A stretch of 11,598 nt of DNA. Origin: JANOBJ01 sp031411575 (lineage in GTDB: Bacteria > Pseudomonadota > Gammaproteobacteria > Burkholderiales > Burkholderiaceae_C). The stretch covers positions 1 through 11,598 of the forward strand of contig JANOBJ010000282.1 of the NCBI GenBank assembly GCA_031411575.1. The letters run 5' to 3'. Each line of letters begins with the position of its first letter. The stretch's first letter is position 1. A program made the position numbers and the translations under genes. Of this stretch, positions 1 to 7,072 are shown piece by piece. Below the pieces are notes generated by a model that did not search any database, was not told where the DNA came from, and saw nothing but the letters and a program-made list of their open reading frames with translations.

Positions 1-2715
1 TCGTCGATCATGGGAGAGATCATGCTGCTGGCGTTGCCCATCGACACCGACAAGATCAGCCCCATGGCGGTTCGCGAGTATGCTGATTTTGTCATCCGTC
101 CGCGCCTGCTCACGCTGCCTGGGGTAGCACAGGTCGTACCGATTGGCGGCGAGGTGCGACAGTATCAGGTGCAGCCGGACACGGCCCGCATGACAGCGCT
201 CGGCGTCCCGCTGGACGCGCTGGAGAGTGCGCTCAAGAACTACTCGGCCAACACCAGCGGAGGATTCCTTGAGCTGAATTCGCGTGAGTATCTGATTCGC
301 AACATCGGCCGCACCACACGACTGGAAGACCTGCAGCGGCTGCCGGTAGCATACAAAGACAATCGCTCCATACAACTCAGCCAGATCGCCAGCGTGGTGT
401 TCGCACCGGCCATCAAACGCGGTGACGCGGGTCTGAACGGAAAGCCCGCCGTCATCCTCGGCATACAGAAACAGCCGGACGCCGACACGGTCAAGCTCAC
501 AACCAGCATCGAGGAGGCGCTGGAACAGTTTAAGAAGAGCTTGCCGGCTGGCATGGGTGAACCTCAGATCACCATGCGACAGGCCAGCTTTATCGAGTCT
601 TCGGTCAACACACTCAAAGGCAAACTGGTCGCAGCGTCACTGGTGGTGGCAGTGGTGCTCTATTTCTTCCTGCTCAACGTTCGGACCACCCTGATTTCAC
701 TGGCGGCGATTCCGATGTCGGTGATGGTCACCGCGCTGGTCTTCAAGTATTTCGGCTTCTCTATCAATACGATGACGCTCGGCGGCCTGACGATTGCCAT
801 TGGCGGCCTGGTAGATGATGCCGTGGTGGGCGTCGAGAATGTGTTGCGCCGGCTCAAACAGGAACGCCAGACGCACCCCGACAAGCGGCTGGGTCCACTG
901 GAACTGATCGCGAAATCCACTCTGGAGGTGCGCTCGGCCATCGTGATCGCCACGGTCATCATCGTGCTGGTGCTGCTGCCATTGTTTTTTCTGCCAGGCA
1001 TCGAAGGACGGTTGATGCAGCCGCTGGCGATCGCCTATATCGTGTCGCTGCTGGCCTCGATGCTGGTGTCCGTCACGCTCACTCCGGTGATGGCCTACTA
1101 CCTGCTCCCGCGCATGACGTCACTCGACCACGGCGATACCCGCGCGCAGGCATGGGTCAAGTCCCGTTACTCCGCTGCATTGCAGAAGGTGTTGAAGCTG
1201 CCGCGCGTCTGGCTGGCTGCGGGCGCCGTCGCTGCCGCGCTTGCAATGGTTGCGGTGCCGTTCTTCCCAACCACATTTCTGCCGCCCTTCAACGAGGGCG
1301 TGGCTCTGGTGGGCTTGCGGCTGAATCCCGGCACTACATTGGCAGAAACATCACGCATTGCGACCGTGGCCGAGAAAGCGCTGCAGGGTGTCCCCGAGGT
1401 GGAGCATGTCGGACGCCGATCAGGCCGGGCGGAACTCGATGAGCACGCCGAGGGGGTGCATGTGTCAGAGCTTGATCTGAAGCTCAAACGCAGTGAACGC
1501 AGCGTTGAGCAGATTTACACCGATATCCGGCAACGGATCAGCAGCCTGCCAGCGGCCATCGGCATCGGACAACCGATCAGTCACCGGATAGACCACATGC
1601 TGTCGGGCGTGCGGTCCCAGATCGCCATCAAGGTCTATGGTGACGATCTCGATACCTTGCGCAGCCAGGCTGAAATCTTGCGCCTTCGGCTGGTGGCCAT
1701 TCAGGGCGTGGTTGACCTCGAGGTCGAAAAGCAGGTTCTCACGCCAGAAATCAAGGTGCAGGTGGATTACGACCGGGCGCTGCAGCGCGGGATCGCGCCA
1801 CCAAAACTGCTTCGCGACTTGCAGATGATGATTGACGGGGAACGAATCACCCAGATTGTGGAGGGCAACCGCCGCTTCAACCTGGTTCTGCGCCTCCCGG
1901 AAGCAGCACGTGGCATCGAGGGATTGCGCAACATGATGATCGATACGCCTGCGGGCCGCATTCCGCTGTCTCAAGTGGCCACGGTGGAGGAATCGGATGG
2001 CCCTAACCAGATCAGCCGCGACGACGGACGGCGGCGTATTGTCATCTCGACCAACGCGCAAGGCCGCGCGCTGAGCGATGTGGTTGCGGATATCCGCCGG
2101 GAGATTACCGAACTGAAACTGCCCGAGGGCTACTTCGTGACCATCGGGGGGCAGTTCCAGGCGCAGGAGGAGGCCAGCCGGCTGATAGGTCTGCTGTCGC
2201 TGGCGTCAGCCGCGCTTATCTTCATGATCCTTTACTCCCGTTACCAGTCGGCTGCACTGGCAGCCATCATCATGGCCAACATTCCGCTGGCTTTGGTGGG
2301 GGCGGTGGTTGGACTATGGCTGTCGGGGCAGCCACTATCGGTAGCTGCGCTGGTCGGCTTCATCACGCTCGCAGGCATTGCTATCCGAAACGGCATTCTG
2401 AAGGTGTCGCACTACGTGAACTTGTGTGCCTTTGAGGGTGAGGATTTCGGCGACACGATGCTGGTGCGCGGTTCGCTCGAGCGCCTGACGCCAGTACTGA
2501 TGACGGCGCTGGTCGCGGCGCTGGCGCTGGCGCCGCTGCTGTTCGAAGCGGAGATGCCTGGCACCGAAATCTTGCATCCGGTAGCTGTCGTGATCTTCTC
2601 CGGACTGATCACGTCCACGCTGCTGGACTCATTCCTGACCCCCGCGATGGTGAAGCTGTTCGGCAAGAAGCCAATCGAGCGCCTTGTAGCGGGATCAGGC
2701 ACAGAGGCGTTCTGA
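1..2715 (+). CDS. HME-family RND heavy-metal efflux permease (CusA/CzcA-like), 5' end missing
   Basis: This is the inner-membrane proton antiporter subunit of a tripartite metal efflux pump. The frame is already open at base 1, reading SSI before the Met at base 10, so the true start lies upstream. 904 codons are visible against roughly 1,030-1,050 in the family, so TM1 and part of the first porter domain are missing. Numbered from the Met at base 10, a first TM block spans about 205-385 and contains the TM4 proton-relay motif VDDAVVGVEN (268-277). A periplasmic porter region follows (about 425-715), then a second TM block (about 715-885) with GIAIRNGILKVSHY. At the positions I align from memory to the three CusA cleft methionines it has His529 (in RIDHMLSG), an Arg and a Gln, so the metal cannot be named. 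The tail is typical of an HME-RND permease. Family assignment is secure; substrate is not. Confidence 0.95.
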   Translation, partial: SSIMGEIMLLALPIDTDKISPMAVREYADFVIRPRLLTLPGVAQVVPIGGEVRQYQVQPDTARMTALGVPLDALESALKNYSANTSGGFLELNSREYLIRNIGRTTRLEDLQRLPVAYKDNRSIQLSQIASVVFAPAIKRGDAGLNGKPAVILGIQKQPDADTVKLTTSIEEALEQFKKSLPAGMGEPQITMRQASFIESSVNTLKGKLVAASLVVAVVLYFFLLNVRTTLISLAAIPMSVMVTALVFKYFGFSINTMTLGGLTIAIGGLVDDAVVGVENVLRRLKQERQTHPDKRLGPLELIAKSTLEVRSAIVIATVIIVLVLLPLFFLPGIEGRLMQPLAIAYIVSLLASMLVSVTLTPVMAYYLLPRMTSLDHGDTRAQAWVKSRYSAALQKVLKLPRVWLAAGAVAAALAMVAVPFFPTTFLPPFNEGVALVGLRLNPGTTLAETSRIATVAEKALQGVPEVEHVGRRSGRAELDEHAEGVHVSELDLKLKRSERSVEQIYTDIRQRISSLPAAIGIGQPISHRIDHMLSGVRSQIAIKVYGDDLDTLRSQAEILRLRLVAIQGVVDLEVEKQVLTPEIKVQVDYDRALQRGIAPPKLLRDLQMMIDGERITQIVEGNRRFNLVLRLPEAARGIEGLRNMMIDTPAGRIPLSQVATVEESDGPNQISRDDGRRRIVISTNAQGRALSDVVADIRREITELKLPEGYFVTIGGQFQAQEEASRLIGLLSLASAALIFMILYSRYQSAALAAIIMANIPLALVGAVVGLWLSGQPLSVAALVGFITLAGIAIRNGILKVSHYVNLCAFEGEDFGDTMLVRGSLERLTPVLMTALVAALALAPLLFEAEMPGTEILHPVAVVIFSGLITSTLLDSFLTPAMVKLFGKKPIERLVAGSGTEAF

Positions 2716-2755
2716 TTTTTCGCGTCAACTTTTCGTTCTTGAAAGGACATTCATC

Positions 2756-3130
2756 ATGAAGCATTTGTTCATCATCGTGACCATGGCGCTGACCGCGTCG
2801 ACCGTGACACTGGCCGCTGGCAACCACGATCACGCACCCAAGCACGGCGGTGTGGTGGTGGAAACCAAAGGCGCCGACTTCGAGATCGTGGCCAAGCCCG
2901 ACGCCATTCACATCTACGCCAGTGATCATGGCAAGCCGCTCAAGCTTGACGGTGGCAAAGCCAAGGTAACGCTGCTCAACGGCAGCGATAGAACCGAGGT
3001 AGATTTGCTGCCGAGCGGCGACCGGCTGGAGGCCAAAGGAAGCTTCAAGGTGGGCAAGGGTACCAAGGGCGTGGCGGTGGTAACGCTGGCCGGCAAACCG
3101 GCTTCAACGGCCCGATTTGAGATCAAATGA
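2756..3130 (+). CDS. small secreted His-containing protein linked to the efflux permease, function unknown
   Basis: This 124-residue protein has a cleavable-looking signal peptide (about 1-21, ending LAAG). The mature N-terminus is rich in possible metal ligands, NHDHAPKHGG (about 22-31). A predicted beta-rich body follows, with IHIYASDHGKPL near 51-62 and an AKVTLLNGS stretch near 69-77. The layout resembles small periplasmic proteins I remember beside CusA/CzcA-type permeases in Proteobacteria, usually left as hypothetical. The start is supported by AAAGGA at 2742-2747, eight bases before the ATG. It sits 40 bp after the permease stop, so co-transcription is likely. A role as periplasmic metal buffer or pump accessory is inference from the His cluster and the position. 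Confidence 0.85.
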   Translation: MKHLFIIVTMALTASTVTLAAGNHDHAPKHGGVVVETKGADFEIVAKPDAIHIYASDHGKPLKLDGGKAKVTLLNGSDRTEVDLLPSGDRLEAKGSFKVGKGTKGVAVVTLAGKPASTARFEIK

Positions 3131-3516
3131 TGTGGCTCGTGTCCGCGTCGGCGGTTAAGGTGCGATTTCTCCGCGCGTGCGTATTGACGGCTTTTGCAGG
3201 GGGGTTGGCTGCGTGTTCAACGATCGATGAAGGCAAGTACGATTTCAGCGAGGGTTGGCGTATAGCCAAAGTGGTAGACATTGGACCCGCATCAATGTTC
3301 TCCACGCCGGTCTACAGCGATTGCAGACCGTCTGCCTCCAGGGAGCAGCTTGTCAGTGGCACGTTTGCGAGGCTGTCGTATCAGTGGATGGGCCGCACGC
3401 GCTACCGTGTCACTGCTCTTGGATCTGACGAAAAACTCATCACAGGCGGGCGCGTTCGCATCAATGCACTGAACTGCAACGAGCCGCTTCCGATCAAGAT
3501 TGGCGCTAACCGCTGA
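3127..3516 (+). CDS. small putative lipoprotein, function unknown
   Basis: The frame encodes 129 residues and overlaps the previous gene by ATGA, which suggests translational coupling. A lipobox LAAC ends at Cys30 and is preceded by a hydrophobic stretch (VLTAFAGG). This predicts an outer-membrane or periplasm-facing lipoprotein of about 100 mature residues. The N-region is long for a lipoprotein. A GTG at 3160 (codon 12) would give a more standard signal with the lipid Cys at residue 19, so the start is uncertain. The mature part contains two further cysteines and no motif I recognise. It has no obvious ligand cluster, unlike its neighbours, so a metal role rests on location only. Confidence 0.7.
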   Translation: MMWLVSASAVKVRFLRACVLTAFAGGLAACSTIDEGKYDFSEGWRIAKVVDIGPASMFSTPVYSDCRPSASREQLVSGTFARLSYQWMGRTRYRVTALGSDEKLITGGRVRINALNCNEPLPIKIGANR

Positions 3517-3563
3517 TGGCGACCGACCGCATTACAGTTCGGGTTTAGTCAACTTTGGCAACT

Positions 3564-4001
3564 ATGCGTTCGACAATCCGGATCTCCACTGCACAGTGGG
3601 CACTGTTGCTGGCCAGCTGGCTGATTGCGCTGGTCTCCACCCTCGGCAGCCTCTTCTTCAGCGACGTGATGGGCCTGCCGCCCTGCCTGTTGTGCTGGTA
3701 CCAGCGGATTTTCATGTTTCCGCTGGTGCTGCTGCTGGCGATGAACCTGTTTGCGATGGACGTCGAGGGCGTGAAGTACAGCCTGCTCACCGCCGTCGCG
3801 GGCTGGTGGGTGGCGCTCTACCACTTCCTGCTGTCCCTGGGCCTCATCCCGCAGGGCATGCAGCCCTGCGGCGTTGATCTGTCGTGCGCGTCCGTGCAGT
3901 GGCAGCTGGCTGGGTTCATCACCATTCCGTTGCTGTCGCTGGCGGCGTTCACTGCCATCGTGGCATTGCTGTTCATTGCCCTCAAAGGCCGTACCCCATG
4001 A
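3564..4001 (+). CDS. DsbB/BdbC-like disulfide bond formation membrane protein
   Basis: The product is a 145-residue membrane protein that would pass electrons from a DsbA-like oxidoreductase to quinone. About four TM helices are visible (near 12-32, 47-65, 72-92 and 113-138). The first periplasmic pair is C41-LL-C44 inside PPCLLCWYQR, the signature of the BdbC/DsbB family. The second pair is Cys102 and Cys108 (C-x5-C), closely spaced as in BdbC and unlike the wider spacing of E. coli DsbB. I chose the ATG at 3564. A TTG at 3555 would add three residues, and neither has a clear Shine-Dalgarno. The stop overlaps the next ATG as ATGA, so it is coupled to its DsbA-like partner. It starts 47 bp after the lipoprotein gene. 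Confidence 0.93.
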   Translation: MRSTIRISTAQWALLLASWLIALVSTLGSLFFSDVMGLPPCLLCWYQRIFMFPLVLLLAMNLFAMDVEGVKYSLLTAVAGWWVALYHFLLSLGLIPQGMQPCGVDLSCASVQWQLAGFITIPLLSLAAFTAIVALLFIALKGRTP

Positions 4002-4654
4002 AAAAATCGACCATCGTGATCGTCACCGGCGTGCTCGTGCTGATTGCATTTGCGCTTGGCGCCTATGTTTACAACCAGCAACAGGCCGTGAAACTGGGCG
4101 AAATGGCGCGCGGCAGCGACACCGTGCTCAACCGGCCGCACGCTCCGACCTATGGATCGCCCGATGCCAAGGTGGTGCTGGTGGAGTTTTTCGACCCCGC
4201 GTGTGAAACCTGCCGCGACTTCTATCCGCTGGTCAAGAAAATCGTCAACGACAGCGGCGGCAAGGTCCGGCTGGTGCTGCGCTACGCGCCGTTTCACAAA
4301 GGCTCGGACGAGGCCATTCGCATTCTTGAGGCAGCCCGTGTGCAAAACCTGTACTGGCCGGCCCTGGAAGCCACCCTGAAAGCACAGCCCACCTGGGCAC
4401 CCCACCATCAACCCCAACCCCAGTTGATCTGGCAGGAAATCGGTGACATTGGCCTGAACCTGCGCCGCGCCCGCGACGACGTGGGCAGCGCCCGCATCAC
4501 CGGCATCATTGACCAGGACTTGCTCGACGCCTCGGCCCTCAATGTCACCAAAACGCCCGGCTTTTTCGTCAATGGCAAGCCACTCAAGGATTTTGGTGCC
4601 GACCAGCTGATGGACCTGGTGCGCACGGAGGTACGGGCGGTTTACGGGCAGTAG
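3998..4654 (+). CDS. membrane-anchored DsbA-like thioredoxin-fold thiol:disulfide oxidoreductase
   Basis: This 218-residue protein has an N-terminal hydrophobic anchor (about 5-24), no lipobox and no obvious signal peptidase site, so it is probably tethered to the inner membrane facing the periplasm. The active site is C69-E-T-C72 within EFFDPACETCRDFYP. The cis-Pro loop is TKTPGFFVNGKPL (about residues 185-197). The helical insert between them fits the DsbA/thioredoxin_4 fold. CETC differs from the CPHC of E. coli DsbA. The start overlaps the dsbB-like stop (ATGA). An in-frame extension upstream lies wholly inside the dsbB-like gene and is rejected. Adjacent cysteine-rich secreted proteins are plausible clients, which is inference. 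An alternative is a DsbG/DsbC-like role, but no dimerisation domain is present. Confidence 0.9.
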   Translation: MKKSTIVIVTGVLVLIAFALGAYVYNQQQAVKLGEMARGSDTVLNRPHAPTYGSPDAKVVLVEFFDPACETCRDFYPLVKKIVNDSGGKVRLVLRYAPFHKGSDEAIRILEAARVQNLYWPALEATLKAQPTWAPHHQPQPQLIWQEIGDIGLNLRRARDDVGSARITGIIDQDLLDASALNVTKTPGFFVNGKPLKDFGADQLMDLVRTEVRAVYGQ

Positions 4655-4712
4655 CCAGCCTGCCGTTCGCACTCCACTGGGCACGAAAGATGGAACTTCG
4701 CGCCAAGTTGGC

Positions 4713-4718
4713 TATCAT
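4713..4718 (+). promoter_or_regulatory. candidate -10 hexamer TATCAT directly upstream of the first CxxCxxCxxC gene
   Basis: TATCAT lies six bases before the ATG at 4725, and no purine-rich ribosome binding site separates them. The second copy of this gene has the same hexamer at nearly the same distance (10392-10397). I see no good -35 hexamer at 16-19 bp. Instead a small perfect palindrome, GCCAAGTTGGC (4702-4712), abuts it and could be an operator half. This is a weak call on its own, strengthened by conservation between the two copies. Confidence 0.35.
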
Positions 4719-4724
4719 TCATCC

Positions 4725-5159
4725 ATGCGCCGTTTGATGCTTGTCATGATGATTGCCATGTTGCCGATCCGCGGCTGGGTCGGCGACGTCATGGCGACCG
4801 AAATGGTCTCGGTGCATGTCAACGCTGCTGGCATTGCGGCCACTGCAAGTGTTTCCAAAGCCGATCGCCTGCCCTCAGGGATCAATCAGGCGATGGGCGG
4901 GCACGCCGAGTGCGACGGGCATATGGCCACTGCGCCGGCCCCGGACAGTCTGACCACGGCACCGAGCACCGAGTCACACGCAGCTACTGACGATTCCTGT
5001 TCCACCTGCACCACTTGTCAGATGTGCCACACCGTTGCGGTCGCAGCGGATTCTGTGGCCACGACCGCGGTTCCTGGCGCCCATACCACCGTGGCGCGCC
5101 TGGAAGCACGCTTCGCCAGCGCCGAAGCTGCGCTGGGTTTCAAGCCGCCCATTTCCTGA
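4725..5159 (+). CDS. small secreted Cys-rich protein with CxxCxxCxxCH cluster (copy 1), function unknown
   Basis: This 144-residue protein has an N-terminal signal-like segment (about 1-24) containing RGWVGDVMA. A low-complexity Ala/Thr/Ser linker follows, with a single Cys63 in HAECDGHMA. A tight cluster C92-x2-C95-x2-C98-x2-C101-H102 comes next. The C-terminus ends FASAEAALGFKPPIS. A paralogue at 10405-10827 keeps the five Cys, the N-terminal segment and the GFKPPIS tail. I do not recognise a named family. The overall layout recalls small uncharacterised metal-locus proteins of Burkholderiales. Four regularly spaced cysteines plus His could bind Cu(I) or other thiophilic metals, or be a substrate of the adjacent Dsb pair; both are inference. 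It lies 70 bp after the DsbA-like gene. There is no Shine-Dalgarno before the ATG. Confidence 0.8.
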   Translation: MRRLMLVMMIAMLPIRGWVGDVMATEMVSVHVNAAGIAATASVSKADRLPSGINQAMGGHAECDGHMATAPAPDSLTTAPSTESHAATDDSCSTCTTCQMCHTVAVAADSVATTAVPGAHTTVARLEARFASAEAALGFKPPIS

Positions 5160-5190
5160 TCTTCCCAGGCGTAGTCCGTCCGTTTTTCGG
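5136..5190 (+). repeat. duplicated block with UUUU-loop hairpin, copy 1
   Basis: This block covers the last codons and stop of the Cys-rich gene plus about 30 bp downstream, and recurs at 10804-10857. By eye about 48 of 55 columns agree. The shared non-coding core is GTAGTCCGTCCG followed by four or five T and CGG. It can fold as CCGTCCG-TTTTT-CGGTCGG with one internal mismatch. It does not look like a standard terminator because the U-run is in the loop. It may be an RNA or processing element between the Cys-rich gene and the outer-membrane-factor operon, or simply residual homology from duplication. Confidence 0.6.
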
Positions 5191-5272
5191 TCGGGCGTTC
5201 GTCGGCTCACTCATTCGCGCCTTTTTTGCGCGCCAATGACGCCGTTCCCATATGTTTGGATGGAGATTGGTC

Positions 5273-5647
5273 ATGAATCATGCGTTGGCAATAGACCCTG
5301 CCACACACCCGCTGCAAAAAGAGCTGGCGTCTTTTGTTCTGCTTGCGGCGATTGCGCTGTCGCTCAGCCCCGCCCGTGCGCAGGAGGCTGCTTCTGCGGC
5401 CGCCCCGCCGTCAGTTGCAGACGCCACGAGCCCGGTTCCTGCGGTGCAGTACCGCTCGGTGTTCGCCGACACCCCGACTGGTGTGGAGCAGGAGAGCGTT
5501 GACTGGAAGAAAGCCAACGCCGAAGTGGGCCAGTTCAGGCGCGGCCATGTGGACATCCTGAAATGGGAAGCCCAGCAGCCCGCAGCGCCAGGAGATGCTA
5601 CTAAATCAGTAGCGCCACATGACCACGGGACAAGGACCAAGCCATGA
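5273..5647 (+). CDS. small secreted protein preceding the TolC gene, function unknown
   Basis: I start this gene at the ATG at 5273 because GGAGA (5262-5266) is correctly spaced before it. An ATG at 5252 would add seven residues without a site. The 124-residue product has a long polar N-region, a hydrophobic segment (about 20-32) and a likely cleavage after SPARA (36). An Ala/Pro-rich linker leads to a compact core, YRSVFADT... with W-KKAN-EVG (about 60-98). The YRS...W..AN..VG pattern is one I remember from short unannotated proteins in metal-efflux operons of Betaproteobacteria. The tail carries HDH and is partly encoded by a 17-bp palindrome (5597-5613). It overlaps the TolC gene by ATGA. 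A role as pump accessory is inference. Confidence 0.78.
   Translation: MNHALAIDPATHPLQKELASFVLLAAIALSLSPARAQEAASAAAPPSVADATSPVPAVQYRSVFADTPTGVEQESVDWKKANAEVGQFRRGHVDILKWEAQQPAAPGDATKSVAPHDHGTRTKP
5597..5613. repeat. 17-bp mini-palindrome GCTACTAAATCAGTAGC inside a coding region
   Basis: This is a perfect 6-bp inverted repeat (GCTACT / AGTAGC) around a 5-bp AT-rich centre, preceded by GAT. It encodes ATKSVA in the small protein ending at 5647. A second element of the same length and outer arms, GCTACAAATAATATAGC, lies at 10504-10520 in the other half of the window. Both are AT-rich against a GC-rich background and sit in the same codon phase. I recall abundant GCTA...TAGC palindromes in Comamonadaceae genomes, so this is probably one of that dispersed family. 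Confidence 0.6.
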
Positions 5648-7065
5648 TTTCATTCAAAAAAGTGGCTCTGACGACCGTCGCGCTCGTTGTGCTGGGTGGC
5701 TGCGCCAGCATTGCTCCCGATGGCGGCCGTGGCGAGGTGAGTCAACTCGCGGCGGGTCGCACCGCTGGCGCATCGGTCACGCTGTCGGCCAGGGACGACG
5801 CGGCCACGCGCAGCGCGGTTGCCGAATTGCTGAAGGCGCCGGTCACCGCTGAATCTGCGGTGCGTATCGCGCTGTTGAACAACCCGGGATTGCATGCGTC
5901 TCTGGCCACGCTGGGCATCAGCGACGCAGACCGCGTGCAGGCCGGGCGGCTGCCCAACCCGCACTTTGCGATTGGCCGCTTTGTCGAGGGCGACAAGGTG
6001 GAGATCGAGCGCATGATCAGCTTCAACGTGGTGGGGCTGCTCACGCTGCCGTGGAAAGCCCGGTTTCAGAACCAGCAGCACGAACTGGCCAAGCTGCAGG
6101 CCGCGCAGGACGTCATCCGGCTGGCGGCAGATACCCGCAAGGCCTGGATCAACGCGGTGGCAGCGCAGCAGACCGCGCTGTACATGGCCGACGTCAAAGT
6201 GGCGGCTGAAGCCAGTGGCGAGCTGGCGCGGCGGATGTCGCGCGTGGGCAACTGGAGCAAGCTGCAGCAAGCCCGTGAGCAGGTGTTTCTGGCCGACGCC
6301 ACGGCTCAACTGGCGCGCGCGCAGCAAGCCGCCTTCAGCGAACGCGAGAAGCTGATTCGGCTGATGGGCCTGTGGGGCGCACAAACCAGCTTCGCGCTGG
6401 CCGAGCGCCTGCCCGACTTGCCCCAGCAGCCCAACCAGCCGTCCGAGGTGGAAGCCCGCGCCCTGCGCGAGCGGCTGGACGTGCGCTCTGCCGTGGCCGA
6501 GGCAGGCTACGTGGCCGATTCCCTGGGCTACGTGCGGGCCACCGGCTTCATCAACGCGCTCGACATCAGCTACCAGCGCAGCACCACCTTCGACAATGCA
6601 GCGGGCAGCAAGGAAACCAAGCGCGGCTGGGAAGTGGAACTGCCGCTGCCGATCTTTGACTGGGGTGGCGCGCGCAACGCCCGCGCCCAGGGCCTGTACC
6701 TGCAATCGGCCGCGCGGGTGCGTGACGTCGCCATCAAGGCGCGCAGCGAGGCGCGCGAGGCCTACCACGGCTACCGCACCGCCTATGACCTGGCACGCCA
6801 CTACCGCGATGAAGTGGTGCCGCTGCGCAAGTTCATCGGCGACGAAACCCTGCTGCGCTACAACGGCATGCTGATGAGTGTGTTTGAACTGCTCTCCGAC
6901 ATGCGCACCCAGGTGATGGGCGTGAACAGCGCCATCGAGGCACAGCGCGACTTTTGGCTGGCCGACACCGATTTGCAGACGGCCCTCACCGGTACGTCAC
7001 CCGGCGGCCTGGGGGCCATGAAGGCCGGCGCCACCACCGGCGGCGAAGCGGCTGCTGCCCATTGA
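5644..7065 (+). CDS. TolC-family outer-membrane efflux lipoprotein (CusC/NodT-like)
   Basis: The 473-residue product is the outer-membrane channel of a tripartite efflux pump. A short signal ends in lipobox LGGC, giving a lipidated N-terminus at Cys20. Two repeated long-helix/beta-strand halves follow. The first opens with ESAVRIALLNNPGLHASL and contains AGRLPNPHF (about 70-110). The second has LDVRSAVAEAGYVADSLGY and the strand LPLPIFDWGGARNARAQ (about 275-350). Length and order match NodT/CusC-type outer-membrane factors. The C-terminus is Gly/Ala-rich with no recognisable domain. It overlaps the preceding small gene by ATGA and sits seven bases before the multicopper oxidase. The matching inner-membrane permease may be the one at the left edge, but five genes separate them. 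Confidence 0.94.
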   Translation: MISFKKVALTTVALVVLGGCASIAPDGGRGEVSQLAAGRTAGASVTLSARDDAATRSAVAELLKAPVTAESAVRIALLNNPGLHASLATLGISDADRVQAGRLPNPHFAIGRFVEGDKVEIERMISFNVVGLLTLPWKARFQNQQHELAKLQAAQDVIRLAADTRKAWINAVAAQQTALYMADVKVAAEASGELARRMSRVGNWSKLQQAREQVFLADATAQLARAQQAAFSEREKLIRLMGLWGAQTSFALAERLPDLPQQPNQPSEVEARALRERLDVRSAVAEAGYVADSLGYVRATGFINALDISYQRSTTFDNAAGSKETKRGWEVELPLPIFDWGGARNARAQGLYLQSAARVRDVAIKARSEAREAYHGYRTAYDLARHYRDEVVPLRKFIGDETLLRYNGMLMSVFELLSDMRTQVMGVNSAIEAQRDFWLADTDLQTALTGTSPGGLGAMKAGATTGGEAAAAH

Positions 7066-7072
7066 TCCCAAC

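Noticed and set aside
3884..3997. In-frame extension of the DsbA-like gene to an upstream ATG
   Set aside because: The 38 extra residues lie wholly inside the dsbB-like gene in another frame, show no signal-like character, and would bury the good TM anchor that starts at the ATGA overlap.
5210..5235. GCGCC-TTTTTT-GCGCGC stretch as a terminator
   Set aside because: The complementary arms are short and self-palindromic and the T-run lies in the loop, so it is not a convincing terminator.
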